This document shows, in pieces, positions 1-9,112 of a DNA stretch of 64,000 nucleotides. The DNA lies in NCBI RefSeq assembly GCF_009649845.1, contig NZ_WJIE01000003.1, forward strand, positions 496,001 to 560,000, written 5' to 3'. Below the pieces are notes generated by a model. The model worked only from the letters and a program-made list of their open reading frames with translations, did not search any database and was not told the origin of the DNA. Numbering within the stretch: the stretch's first letter is position 1; the number at the start of each line of letters is the position of its first letter. A program made the position numbers and the translations under genes. The stretch is from Polyangium spumosum (GTDB lineage Bacteria; Myxococcota_A; Polyangia; Polyangiales; Polyangiaceae).

Positions 1-1
1 C

Positions 2-2101
2 GGCCGGCTGCGTCGGTTCCTGGCCGCGCGCAAGGCGCGCCTGCCGCTGCTCTTCCGCGCCTGCTCGACCGATCCAGGCCTCGACGTGCTCGAGCGCGAG
101 GTGAGCTCGTCCTTCGACCCCGACGGCACGCTCTCCGATCGCGCCTCGCCGCGCCTCGCCGAGCTGCGCGCCGAGCGGCGGAACCTCCGGGATCGCCTCG
201 TCCGCAAGCTCGACGAGATCATGCGCAAGCACGCGGACATCCTGCAGGACACGTACTACACGGAGCGCGACGGCCGGTACGTGCTGCCCGTGCGCGCCGA
301 CGCGCACGAGCGTTTCCCGGGGATCGTGCATGCGACGAGCGGCAGCGGCGCGACGCTCTTCGTCGAGCCGCGTGTCGTCGTCGACATGGGCAACCGCCTG
401 AAGATGGTCGAGGCCCTCGCGCAACACGAGGAGGAGCTCGTCTACGCGGCGCTCAGCGCGAAGATCGGCGACGAGATCGACTCGGTCGCGGCCGCCGTCA
501 ATGCCCTCGCGCACGCGGACATCCGCGCCGCGGCCGCGCGCCTCGCGAAGGACCTACGCTTCACGTTCCCGGAGGTGCCGGAGAGCGCGGCCGAAGGCAC
601 GATCCACCTCGTCGGAGCGCGCCATCCGCTGCTCGCGCTCGACGGCGTCTCCGTCGTGCCGAGCGACCTCGGGATCACGGCGGGCCACGCGATGATCGTC
701 TCGGGCCCGAACGCGGGCGGCAAGACCGTCGCGCTGAAGACGCTCGGCCTCGCCGCGCTCTGCGTCCGCGCGGGCCTGCCCGTGCCGGCCGACGAGGGCT
801 CGCGCGTCGACGTCTTCGAGGTCGTGCTCACGGACGTCGGCGACGATCAGAGCCTGCACAAGAACCTCTCCACGTTCAGCGCGCACGTGCAGAACCTCGC
901 GCACATCCTCGCGGACACACGCTCGGGCGCGCTGGTTTTGCTCGACGAGCTCGCGGGCGGCACCGATCCCCGCGAGGGCGAGGCGCTCGCGTCCGCCGTG
1001 CTCGACTCGCTCTGCGCGCGCGGCGGCACCGTCGCCACGACGACGCACTACGAGGGCCTCAAGGCGCTCGCGCTCGCCGATCCGCGCTTCACGAACGCCT
1101 CCGTGGGCTTCGACATCGCCACGATGAGCCCGACGTTCCGGCTCTCGATGGGCATCCCCGGCGCGTCGAGCGCGCTCGCCGTGGCGCGGCGCTTCGGCAT
1201 CCCCGGCACCGTGCTCGACCGCGCCGAGCGTTTCCTGTCGACCGAGACCGTGCGCTTCGAGGACATGGTCGCGAAGCTCCAGGCCGAGCGAAACGCGCTC
1301 GAGCTCGCGCGCGCGTCGGCCGAGCGCGAGGCCGGGATCGCGCGGGACAAACAGCGCGCGCTCGACGAGGAGCTCGCGCGCCTCAAGGCCGAGGAGCGCC
1401 GCTACATCACGGAGGCGGGCCGCGAGATCGTCGAGTCGATCCGCAAGGCGCGGCAGGACATCCGCGACGCGCAGGCGCGCCTCCGCGCCAAGCCCACGGC
1501 CGAGGACCTTCGCGCCGCCGCCCGCGCGATCGACGCCGTCGCCCAGAAGACCAGCACCTTCGGCGAGCTCGAGCCCCAAGGCCGCGACGAAGGTTTGTCC
1601 CGCGGGACCCTCGCGCCGTCGGAGATCCGCGTCGGCACGCGCGTCTACGTCCCGCGCCTGCGCGCCGAAGCCGACGTGGTCGAGGTCCTCGCGGGCGGAC
1701 AGCTCCGCGTCGCGGCAGGGCCCCTCAAGCTCACGACCTCCGTCGGCGAGGTGCGCGCGGCCGACGGGGGTTCGTCCGAAAAAACCCGCGCCGGCGGCGC
1801 CAAGAAACGCGTCGATTTCGACGCGGCCTCCGATCCCGACGTCCCCATCCAGACGAGCGACAACACCGTCGATCTCCGCGGCCTGCGCGCGCACGAGGCC
1901 GTCGGCATGGCCGAGCAGTTCCTCGATCGCTCCGTCGGCGCCGGCCGACGCGTGGCCTTCCTGATCCACGGCCACGGCAAGGGCGCGCTGCGCGACGCCG
2001 TGCGGGACGCGATGCGCCAGAGCCCCTACGTCTCCCGCCTCCGCCCCGGCGAACCTCGCGAGGGCGGCGACGGCGTCACGGTCGTCTGGCTCCGCGCTTA
2101 G
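2..2101 (+). CDS. mutS2: MutS2 family ATPase/Smr endonuclease, 5'-truncated by window
   Basis: This is the C-terminal ~699 residues of a MutS2-type protein. The reading frame is open to the window edge, and family members are about 780-800 residues, so roughly 100 N-terminal residues lie outside. The Walker A motif GPNAGGKT, the Walker B-like LVLLDELAGGTDP and a long Arg/Glu/Ala coiled-coil region are visible. The protein ends in a Smr nuclease domain with VDLRG and IHGHGKGALR. Unlike MutS, MutS2 acts in recombination control and, in some bacteria, in rescue of collided ribosomes; which role applies here cannot be told from sequence. Its last 26 bases overlap the convergent nusB 3' end. The family call is firm. 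Confidence 0.95.
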   Translation, partial: GRLRRFLAARKARLPLLFRACSTDPGLDVLEREVSSSFDPDGTLSDRASPRLAELRAERRNLRDRLVRKLDEIMRKHADILQDTYYTERDGRYVLPVRADAHERFPGIVHATSGSGATLFVEPRVVVDMGNRLKMVEALAQHEEELVYAALSAKIGDEIDSVAAAVNALAHADIRAAAARLAKDLRFTFPEVPESAAEGTIHLVGARHPLLALDGVSVVPSDLGITAGHAMIVSGPNAGGKTVALKTLGLAALCVRAGLPVPADEGSRVDVFEVVLTDVGDDQSLHKNLSTFSAHVQNLAHILADTRSGALVLLDELAGGTDPREGEALASAVLDSLCARGGTVATTTHYEGLKALALADPRFTNASVGFDIATMSPTFRLSMGIPGASSALAVARRFGIPGTVLDRAERFLSTETVRFEDMVAKLQAERNALELARASAEREAGIARDKQRALDEELARLKAEERRYITEAGREIVESIRKARQDIRDAQARLRAKPTAEDLRAAARAIDAVAQKTSTFGELEPQGRDEGLSRGTLAPSEIRVGTRVYVPRLRAEADVVEVLAGGQLRVAAGPLKLTTSVGEVRAADGGSSEKTRAGGAKKRVDFDAASDPDVPIQTSDNTVDLRGLRAHEAVGMAEQFLDRSVGAGRRVAFLIHGHGKGALRDAVRDAMRQSPYVSRLRPGEPREGGDGVTVVWLRA

Positions 2102-2603
2102 CGGGCCGGTGTCCTCCGCCGCCCCCGCCGCCACGCTTGCCGTCGCCCTTGCCGCTGGATTCGGCCGGCTTTCCGCCCGCGGCGCGATCCCGATCCACGC
2201 GGCCGAGGTCCTCGGCGATGCGATCGAGCACGCCGTTCACGAACGCCGACGAGTCCTCGCTGCCGAAGCGCTTGGCGAGCTCGACCGCCTCGTCGAGGAT
2301 GACCGCGCGCGGCACGTCCCCGCCGTTGATCAGCTCCCACGCGCCGAGGCGCAGCACGTTCCGATCGACCCGCGCCATGCGCTCGAGCCGCCAGTTCACG
2401 CTCGCCTTGCGGATCGTCTCGTCGACCTTCCCGAGGTCCTTCTCGACGCCTCGCACGATCTGATCGGCGTACTCCCGCCCTTCCGGATCCCCCGGCGTGA
2501 GACGCCAGTAATGCATGATCACGCGCTCGGCCGAGCCTGTGCCCTGCTCGAGCGCGAACAACATTTGAAGCGCGGCCTCGCGGCCCGTCGACCGAGCGCC
2601 CAT
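2076..2603 (-). CDS. nusB: Transcription antitermination factor NusB
   Basis: The protein has 175 residues. The all-helical NusB fold is recognisable from STGREAALQMLFALEQ at the N-terminus, VNWRLERMARVDRNVLRLGAWEL in the middle and FVNGVLDRIAEDL towards the end. NusB binds boxA RNA with NusE (S10) and promotes antitermination of rRNA transcription. After about residue 135 there is an extra Lys/Arg/Gly-rich tail with a run of glycines that is not part of the normal domain and may contact RNA (inference). It is the last gene of the rne/g-pilZ-ribE-ribBX-ribH-nusB operon, 17 bases after ribH. ribH-nusB adjacency is common in bacteria and supports the call. Confidence 0.95.
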   Translation of the reverse strand: MGARSTGREAALQMLFALEQGTGSAERVIMHYWRLTPGDPEGREYADQIVRGVEKDLGKVDETIRKASVNWRLERMARVDRNVLRLGAWELINGGDVPRAVILDEAVELAKRFGSEDSSAFVNGVLDRIAEDLGRVDRDRAAGGKPAESSGKGDGKRGGGGGGGHRPAKRGARRP

Positions 2604-2620
2604 GGTCCCGAAGCTTTCGA

Positions 2621-3127
2621 CTAAAGCCCGGCGCCGTCGAGGGCCGAGGCGAGCGAGACCATCTCGATCGCGCTCACGGCGGCCTCCCAGCCCTTGTTAC
2701 CGGCCTTCGTGCCGGCCCGCTCGACCGCCTGCTCGATCGTGTCGGTCGTCAGGACGCCAAACGTCACGGGCACGCCCGTCTGCAAGGAGACCTGCGCGAT
2801 CCCCTTCGTCACCTCGGACGCCACGTACTCGAAGTGCGGCGTCGAGCCGCGGATCACCGCGCCGAGCGCCACGATCGCGCTCACGCGGCTCTTCTCCGCG
2901 AGCCTCCGGACCACGACGGGGATCTCCCACGCGCCCGGCACGCGCACGATCGTCACGTCGCCGTTCGAGCCTCCGTGCCGCGTGATCGCGTCGAGCGCGC
3001 CCTCGACCAGCCGGTCGACGATGAAGTGATTGAACCGGCTCACGACGAGGGCGAACTTCGCCCCCGCCGGGACGACCAGGTGGCCCTCGACCGTGCGCGG
3101 AGTGCCGCGCTCACCGTTGGTGCTCAT
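2621..3127 (-). CDS. ribH: 6,7-dimethyl-8-ribityllumazine synthase
   Basis: RibH condenses 5-amino-6-ribitylaminouracil with 3,4-dihydroxybutanone 4-phosphate, the penultimate step of riboflavin synthesis, in the cytoplasm. The 168-residue protein has the usual signatures: SRFN near the N-terminus, VPGAWEIP (substrate pocket), [14 protein letters not shown] (phosphate and pyrimidine binding, with the catalytic His) and [12 protein letters not shown] followed by ERAG. Length matches the family. It starts 7 bases after the ribBX stop codon and is followed by nusB, so it is co-transcribed. Its substrates come from the DHBP synthase encoded just upstream and from a GTP cyclohydrolase/RibD branch not present in this window. 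Confidence 0.97.
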   Translation of the reverse strand: MSTNGERGTPRTVEGHLVVPAGAKFALVVSRFNHFIVDRLVEGALDAITRHGGSNGDVTIVRVPGAWEIPVVVRRLAEKSRVSAIVALGAVIRGSTPHFEYVASEVTKGIAQVSLQTGVPVTFGVLTTDTIEQAVERAGTKAGNKGWEAAVSAIEMVSLASALDGAGL

Positions 3128-3134
3128 AGGATCC

Positions 3135-4289
<1,155 letters not shown>

Positions 4290-4335
4290 GGTGACACCGC
4301 CCTTGTCTCCCGCGTGGGAAGGGTGAACGAGCTCG

Positions 4336-5076
4336 TCAAACGAATCCCCCCGATCGGAGCTTCGCGAGGAGGCGGCTGTCCCTGGATTCGTCGTGGTGGT
4401 GCTCATCGTTCTCCCTGGCCTCTCCTCCCCACCCCGGCGCCTCTTCCGACGAAGGCGTAGCGCGCGCTCCGCTCGCGATCGAAAGCTGCCGCGCGACGTA
4501 GCGCGCGAGCACATCGACTTCAAGATTCACGGCCTGCCCCGGCCGAAGATCGCCGAGGTTCGTCCGCCCGAGCGTGTGCGGCACGAGCATGACCTCGAAC
4601 AGCACCCGTGACGAGCGCCCCTGCCCCTGATCCGTCACGCGGTTGATCGTCAGGCTGACGCCGTCGATCGCCACCGAGCCCTTGTCGGCCAGGTACGGCG
4701 CGAGCCCGCCTTCGGCCTCGACCACGACCCGCGTCGCGTCCCCGCTCGGCGCCCGCTCGCTCACGCGCCCGATGCCATCCACGTGTCCGAGCACCATGTG
4801 CCCGCCCATCCGCCCGCCGAGCTTCATCGCCCGCTCGAGGTGCACGCGCGCGCCGACGGAGAGCGCGCCGAGCGTCGTCCGCGCGAGCGTCTCCGAGGAC
4901 ATGTCACACTCGAACCCGCTCGGTCGGATCCGATCCACCGTCAGGCACGCGCCGTTCACGCTGATCGACTCGCCGAGCTCGAGCGGCCCGAGCGAGCACT
5001 CGATGAACGCGCGCGCGACGGGGCTGCCGGCCCTCTGCCGGAGGATCCCGATGGTCTCGACGAGGCCCGTGAACAT
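4336..5076 (-). CDS. ribE: Riboflavin synthase alpha subunit
   Basis: RibE dismutates two molecules of dimethyl-ribityllumazine to give riboflavin. The 246-residue protein shows the two lumazine-binding repeats: MFTGLVETIG and SISVNGACLTV with GHMVLGHVDGIGRV in the first half, and KGSVAIDGVSLTIN in the second. The family usually ends shortly after the RYVARQL helix near residue 195. Here about 45 extra residues, rich in His, Glu, Asp and Ser, follow and look disordered. The gene sits 12 bases after the PilZ gene and before ribBX in the operon. The extra tail may simply fill the space to the ribBX start. The function is certain; the role of the tail is unknown. Confidence 0.95.
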   Translation of the reverse strand: MFTGLVETIGILRQRAGSPVARAFIECSLGPLELGESISVNGACLTVDRIRPSGFECDMSSETLARTTLGALSVGARVHLERAMKLGGRMGGHMVLGHVDGIGRVSERAPSGDATRVVVEAEGGLAPYLADKGSVAIDGVSLTINRVTDQGQGRSSRVLFEVMLVPHTLGRTNLGDLRPGQAVNLEVDVLARYVARQLSIASGARATPSSEEAPGWGGEARENDEHHHDESRDSRLLAKLRSGGFV

Positions 5077-5088
5077 CCTGTCGAGCGC

Positions 5089-5433
5089 TTACTCTTTGTT
5101 GGCCTGCGCGGCGAGCAGCCGATCGACGATCCGCTTCGACTCCTCGCTGAGCTCCGTGAACACGACGCCCATGCCGGGCGGATCGTCGTGCACGCGAACG
5201 ACCTCGCCGACGCCCTCGATCGTCTCGATGTCGTCCATGATCACGGTGAAGCGCAGGTTGACCTGGGTGCCGACCTCGAGCGGGGTCTTCGAGCGGACGA
5301 ACACGCCCGTGCGGGAGATGTTCGACACGTACTCGTTGATGAACGAGTCGTAGCTCTCGAACTCCTTGTTGATCGTGACGCGCTCGTCCTTGCGCGAGGC
5401 ATGTTCAACAGGAGGACGGTCGCTCTCGTTCAT
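5089..5433 (-). CDS. PilZ domain protein (Myxococcus TIGR02266-like)
   Basis: This single-domain protein of 114 residues has the two PilZ signatures for c-di-GMP binding. An RxxxR-like arginine pair is at R14/R18 (RKDER), and NISRTG fits the (D/N)xSxxG loop that follows a beta strand. The remainder (VGTQVNLRF, IEGVGEVVRV, PGMGVVF, ELSEESKRIVDRLL) has the beta-barrel plus C-terminal helix typical of the many myxobacterial stand-alone PilZ paralogues. It lies 8 bases after RNase E/G and 12 bases before ribE, with a GAGGTGA ribosome binding site. The context suggests co-expression with RNA decay and flavin genes, but no partner can be named. Confidence 0.9.
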   Translation of the reverse strand: MNESDRPPVEHASRKDERVTINKEFESYDSFINEYVSNISRTGVFVRSKTPLEVGTQVNLRFTVIMDDIETIEGVGEVVRVHDDPPGMGVVFTELSEESKRIVDRLLAAQANKE

Positions 5434-5441
5434 GCGTCACC

Positions 5442-7679
5442 TCATCTGCCCAGCAGGTCGAACTGTTCGAGGTGGTATTCCTTGCGCGGGACGAGCTCGA
5501 TCCGTCGCGTGAACAGCCGCTCGGCCTCTTGCACGGCGACGCGCTCGTCGTTCTTCAGGAGGTCGACGATCGCCGGGTGCGCGTTGACGATCACCACGTA
5601 GCCCGGCAGGTTCATGCGCTCGCGCCGGATCTGCCGCAAGATCTCGTACGCGATGCTCTGCTTCGACTGGAGCTGCCCGGTGCCGTCGCAGTAGAAGCAA
5701 GGCTCGAGCATGATGCGCCCGAGGCTCTCCCGCGTGCGCTTGCGGGTCATCTCGATGAGGCCGAGCTCCGAGATCCGGTTGAACGTGGTCTTCGCCTTGT
5801 CCCGCGAAAGGAGCTCCTCCAGGCGCTTGCGCACCTTCTCGCGGTTGCCCGCCCGCTCCATGTCGATGAGGTCGAGGATGATGAGGCCGCCGATGTTGCG
5901 GAAGCGGAGCTGGTAGGCGATCTCCTCGACCGCCTCGAGGTTCGTCGTGAGGATCGTCTCCTCGAGATCCCTCGATCCTTTGCCCACAAACTTTCCGGTG
6001 TTCACGTCGATCGCCGTGAGCGCCTCGGCCTGGTCGATGATCAGGTGGCCGCCCGAGGTCAGCGGGACCTTGCGCGACAAGGCGCGCTGGATCTCGTCCT
6101 CGATGCCGTACGCGTCGAAGATCGGCTCCTCGCCCTCGTAGAGCTCCACGGCGTCCACGCGCTCCGGCATGAACATCTCCATGAAGCGCTTCAGCCGCAC
6201 GTACTCCTCGCGGCTGTCGATCACGATCTTCTCGATGTCGTCCGTGAACAGATCCCGCGCCGTCTTCAGCACGAGATCGAGCTCCGTGTAGAGGCAGGCC
6301 GGGCCGCGCACCACGCTCTCGCGCTTCTTCACGACCTCGCCCCAGAGCCGGACGAGGTAGCCCACGTCGCTCTTGAGCTGCTTCTTCGTCAGGCCCTCGG
6401 CCACCGTGCGCACGATGAGCCCGCCCTGCGGCGGCTTCATCGACTCGATCGCCTCGCGCAGCCGCGAGCGCTCCTTCTCCGAGCCGATGCGCTTCGAGAT
6501 GCCCACGTGATCGACCGTCGGCAGGTACACGACGTACCGGCCCGGCAAGGACACGTGGCTCGTCACGCGCGCGCCCTTCGTCCCGATCGGCTCCTTCGAG
6601 ACCTGCACGAGGACCTCCTGGCCCTCGCGGATCACCTCGCGGATCGGCGTCGTCTTCGAGACGCGCATCGGCTCGTGATGACCACCCGCGCGCTTCGTCG
6701 TCGCCCGCTCGCCTCCGCGATCACGACCGCCGCGGCCGCCGCCATCCCGGCCGCGACCCTTCTCGCTGCGGTCCCGGCTGCGCCCTTCCTTCGGCGCCCT
6801 CGCCTCGCGCGCGGCCTCCTTGGGCGCTTCCTTCACCGGCGCCGCCGCCACGGCCGCCGTCACGGCTGCGGTTGCACGATCGCGGGTTCGTCCGGACCGA
6901 CGCACGCGACCACGCTGCCCACGCCCGCGCCGCGAACGACCCCCACGCGGCTCCGTCGGCGAGACCTCGACGGCCTCGCCGCCCTCGGCCTTCACCTCGG
7001 CCGCCGGCGCCTCCGCGCCCTCGTCGGCCGCGAGAGCTTCCTCTTGCTCACCTTCGTCCGCGGACTCCGCTTCGTCCTCGGACTCCGCTTCGTCCTCGGC
7101 GCGCACCTCGTCCGAAGCGACCTCGCCGACCTCGAACGCAGGCTCGGCGGTGGCGTCTTCTTCCGCGACGGGCTCCTCCGAGCTGGGTTCGTCCGAGGCC
7201 GGCTCCTCGGCGCTCTGGGCCTCGGCGGACGGCTCTTCCTCGCCCTCTTCGTAGACCTCTTCGGCGCTCGGCGCGGCCATCACGTCGAGCGCGGTCGGCA
7301 ACGAGATCGAGACGTCGCGCTCGTTGCGCACGGCCTCTTCGGCGATGTGCGCGGTGATCTCGGGCGGAGCCACGAGCGCCGGGCGCTCTTCTTCTTCGTG
7401 CGCCGAGCTGTGTGTGTGCCGACCCGCGAGATACGCGTCGAAATCGTCCGGACGGATCAGATCCTCGACGTGCAGGAAGGCCGCGCGTTCGAGGCCGATG
7501 TCGATGAACGCGGCCTGCATGCCCGGGAGAACGCGGCTGACCCTGCCGAGATAGATGTTCCCGAGGGTCCCCTTCTGCGCATCTCGCTCGATGTGCAGCT
7601 CGGCGATGATCCCGTTTTCGATGAGGGCGACTCGCGTCTCGCGGATGTCGACGTTGATGACGAGGAGATTCTTACCCAT
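5442..7679 (-). CDS. rng: Ribonuclease E/G family endoribonuclease with a large insert after the S1 strand region
   Basis: This 745-residue RNase E/G catalytic protein would process rRNA and decay mRNA in the cytoplasm. The N-terminus (LLVINVDIRETRVALIENG, then GNIYLGRVSRVLPGMQAAFIDIG) is the first part of the RNase H-like/S1 module. Catalytic metal ligands are recognisable in LTAIDVNTGKFVG and GGLIILDLIDM, and CFYCDGTG gives the zinc-link cysteines. Between residues ~80 and ~343 lies an insert that is first acidic and Ala-rich (~140-240), then Arg/Gly-rich (~245-330). The insert makes the gene long for an RNase G. The ATG at 7679 starts the conserved domain; a GTG at 7727 would add 16 basic residues. 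It heads the six-gene operon. Whether to call it rne or rng is not decided by sequence. Confidence 0.92.
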   Translation of the reverse strand: MGKNLLVINVDIRETRVALIENGIIAELHIERDAQKGTLGNIYLGRVSRVLPGMQAAFIDIGLERAAFLHVEDLIRPDDFDAYLAGRHTHSSAHEEEERPALVAPPEITAHIAEEAVRNERDVSISLPTALDVMAAPSAEEVYEEGEEEPSAEAQSAEEPASDEPSSEEPVAEEDATAEPAFEVGEVASDEVRAEDEAESEDEAESADEGEQEEALAADEGAEAPAAEVKAEGGEAVEVSPTEPRGGRSRRGRGQRGRVRRSGRTRDRATAAVTAAVAAAPVKEAPKEAAREARAPKEGRSRDRSEKGRGRDGGGRGGRDRGGERATTKRAGGHHEPMRVSKTTPIREVIREGQEVLVQVSKEPIGTKGARVTSHVSLPGRYVVYLPTVDHVGISKRIGSEKERSRLREAIESMKPPQGGLIVRTVAEGLTKKQLKSDVGYLVRLWGEVVKKRESVVRGPACLYTELDLVLKTARDLFTDDIEKIVIDSREEYVRLKRFMEMFMPERVDAVELYEGEEPIFDAYGIEDEIQRALSRKVPLTSGGHLIIDQAEALTAIDVNTGKFVGKGSRDLEETILTTNLEAVEEIAYQLRFRNIGGLIILDLIDMERAGNREKVRKRLEELLSRDKAKTTFNRISELGLIEMTRKRTRESLGRIMLEPCFYCDGTGQLQSKQSIAYEILRQIRRERMNLPGYVVIVNAHPAIVDLLKNDERVAVQEAERLFTRRIELVPRKEYHLEQFDLLGR

Positions 7680-7838
7680 GCCCACTGGAGCGCCCTTCTT
7701 ACCGCGCCGCGAGCGAAGGGTTACCACGACAAGCCCGGGCCATGAAGCCGATTGGCTCGCCTTTCGTTCAGGGATCGTCCTTCCCGACGGACCCCCGCTC
7801 CGCCGCTGCCCCCATCGGCTCGACCGAGCGCCGCCGGG

Positions 7839-7867
7839 GCGAGGCCGGCGCGCCTGACCGGCCTCGC
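7839..7867 (-). terminator. GC-rich hairpin downstream of the 7914-8381 lipoprotein gene
   Basis: A perfect 10-bp inverted repeat (7839-7848 with 7858-7867, 9-base loop) lies 46 bases past the stop codon of the minus-strand lipoprotein gene. There is no T-run, so it may be a weak or Rho-assisted terminator or an mRNA 3' end stabiliser. It lies between that gene and the start of the RNase E/G operon. Confidence 0.4.
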
Positions 7868-7913
7868 GGGCCGAAGTGAGGAAGTACCGGAAAAGATGGA
7901 GGTTTCCGCCGAT

Positions 7914-8381
7914 CTAGGGGCAGATGCTGGCGCTCGCCTCGCACGAGGCCTTGCAGGTGTCGCAGACGATGCAGGTCACGAGGGTGTTGTACCGCTCGGC
8001 GCCGAGGGGGTTCGCCGTGGCGCACGTGTTCTGGCAGCCGACGTCGTTCTTGCAGGCGGCCATGCACATGTTGAATTCGACACAGGTTTTGTCGTTGAAG
8101 CAGCCCTCGTAGGCCTCGAGGCACGGGCCCTTCACGGCGCAGTCCGTGCAGCCGCGGCTGTAATCGCCGCACGAGCCGAGCTCGTCGCAGACCTCGGGGG
8201 GCTCGATGGGGCCGGCGTCGGCCTCGTCGCCGCCACCTCCGCCGCCGCTGCCGGTGTTCCCCGAGGTCCCCAGGCCCCCGGCGCCCTGGTCTCCTCCGGA
8301 AAACCGCCCCGCTTCGTCAGCCTGCGAGCAGGCCAGGAGAAACACGAGCGCCGCCCCGAAGATGCCGTTCCGTTGCGCCAT
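7914..8381 (-). CDS. Cys-rich predicted lipoprotein
   Basis: I do not recognise a named family. The 155-residue product begins with a lipoprotein signal peptide (FLLAC, lipidated Cys18), then a low-complexity Gly/Ser/Asp linker to about residue 60, typical of myxobacterial surface lipoproteins. The mature domain has about 16 cysteines, several as CxxC or CxxxC pairs, and ends with the pattern CIVCDTCKASC. The neighbouring gene at 8457-8972 encodes a relative with the same ending, so the two are likely tandem duplicates. The many cysteines in an exported protein suggest disulfide bonds; metal binding is also possible. No catalytic motif is visible. Confidence 0.8.
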   Translation of the reverse strand: MAQRNGIFGAALVFLLACSQADEAGRFSGGDQGAGGLGTSGNTGSGGGGGGDEADAGPIEPPEVCDELGSCGDYSRGCTDCAVKGPCLEAYEGCFNDKTCVEFNMCMAACKNDVGCQNTCATANPLGAERYNTLVTCIVCDTCKASCEASASICP

Positions 8382-8456
8382 GAGTGCAACGGATCAGCGT
8401 ACTTCGGGGCGGCTACACGCGAAAGGGGCACACCGCCCTACATCGGACAGACTATG

Positions 8457-8972
8457 TCACGGCGGGCACATGGCCGCCTGCTGCGCGCAGTCGTTGGGGC
8501 ACGTGTCGCAGACGACACAATTCACGAAGGTGCCGTACGCCGCGCACTCGGGCTGGTTCGCCATGCAGCAGGTCTGGAAGCACATCTGCTGCTCGGCCGC
8601 GGGCAGCATCGTGCAGGGCGTGATGCACTGGTAGAAGGTCTGCCAGTTCGTGGTCATCTGGAACGCCCCGGCCTCGTCCTGGCAAGGACCACCGGCCGTC
8701 TGGGCACACTGCTGGCAGCCCTGGCAGTTGCCGGTGTCGTCGCAGGTCGAGCCGCCACCGCCGGCGCCGCCCATGCCTCCCGCGCCGCCCATGCCCATGC
8801 CGCCGGTGCCCGAGGCCGACGACGTGGTCTTGCCGCCTCCGCTGGCGCCGTTACCGCCCCAGTCGTCACCACCCTCGCCGCCGCTACCACCGCTACCGCT
8901 GCTGCCGCCGCTGCTACACGCCACGAGCGCCCCGAGCGACACGACCAACGCCGCGAACGTCCACTTCATCAT
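8457..8972 (-). CDS. Cys-rich predicted lipoprotein, paralogue of the 7914-8381 product
   Basis: The start at 8972 is supported by a GGAGG site 6-7 bases upstream and gives MMKWTFAALV with a lipobox ending in LVAC (Cys19). A Gly/Ser/Met-rich linker (about residues 20-75) is followed by a Cys-rich domain with pairs such as CQGCQQC and a CC doublet, ending in CVVCDTCPNDC. The terminal pattern and overall design match the adjacent lipoprotein gene. The 75-base gap between the two would allow co-transcription. Function is unknown; an exported disulfide-stabilised or metal-binding surface protein is the reasonable inference. Confidence 0.8.
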   Translation of the reverse strand: MMKWTFAALVVSLGALVACSSGGSSGSGGSGGEGGDDWGGNGASGGGKTTSSASGTGGMGMGGAGGMGGAGGGGSTCDDTGNCQGCQQCAQTAGGPCQDEAGAFQMTTNWQTFYQCITPCTMLPAAEQQMCFQTCCMANQPECAAYGTFVNCVVCDTCPNDCAQQAAMCPP

Positions 8973-9064
8973 CGGAAACCTCCAAGGACAAACGCGTCCG
9001 TACACGCGCCCCAGCGACAAGGCAACGAGATCGCGAAGCGAGCTCACTCCAGGGGGTGAATCGG

Positions 9065-9108
9065 CCGGGCTTTGCCCGGACGAGAGGGGGATGCGAGGCA
9101 TCCCCCTC
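9065..9108 (-). terminator. Tandem hairpins after the carboxyltransferase gene
   Basis: Just downstream of the minus-strand carboxyltransferase stop are two perfect inverted repeats. One has an 11-bp stem (9084-9094 with 9098-9108, 3-base loop) and the other a 6-bp stem (9065-9070 with 9074-9079, TTT loop). There is no T-run. The position fits a transcription terminator or a 3'-end barrier between this gene and the lipoprotein pair. Confidence 0.55.
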
Positions 9109-9112
9109 GGGA

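Noticed and set aside
4336-4523. Longer N-terminus for the RibBX protein (starts at 4523 or 4406)
   Set aside because: The RibB domain begins right after the ATG at 4289. Longer starts would overlap the ribE coding end and add sequence without domain character. The start at 4406 remains a possibility.
5472-7745. A 757-codon plus-strand frame over the RNase E/G gene
   Set aside because: Antisense to a clear RNase E/G; its composition mirrors the reverse-complement codons and no start site is supported.
7914-9000. The Cys-rich lipoproteins as metallothioneins
   Set aside because: They carry export signals and long Gly/Ser linkers, and their cysteines are not in the dense CxC clusters of metallothioneins. 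Exported disulfide proteins fit better.
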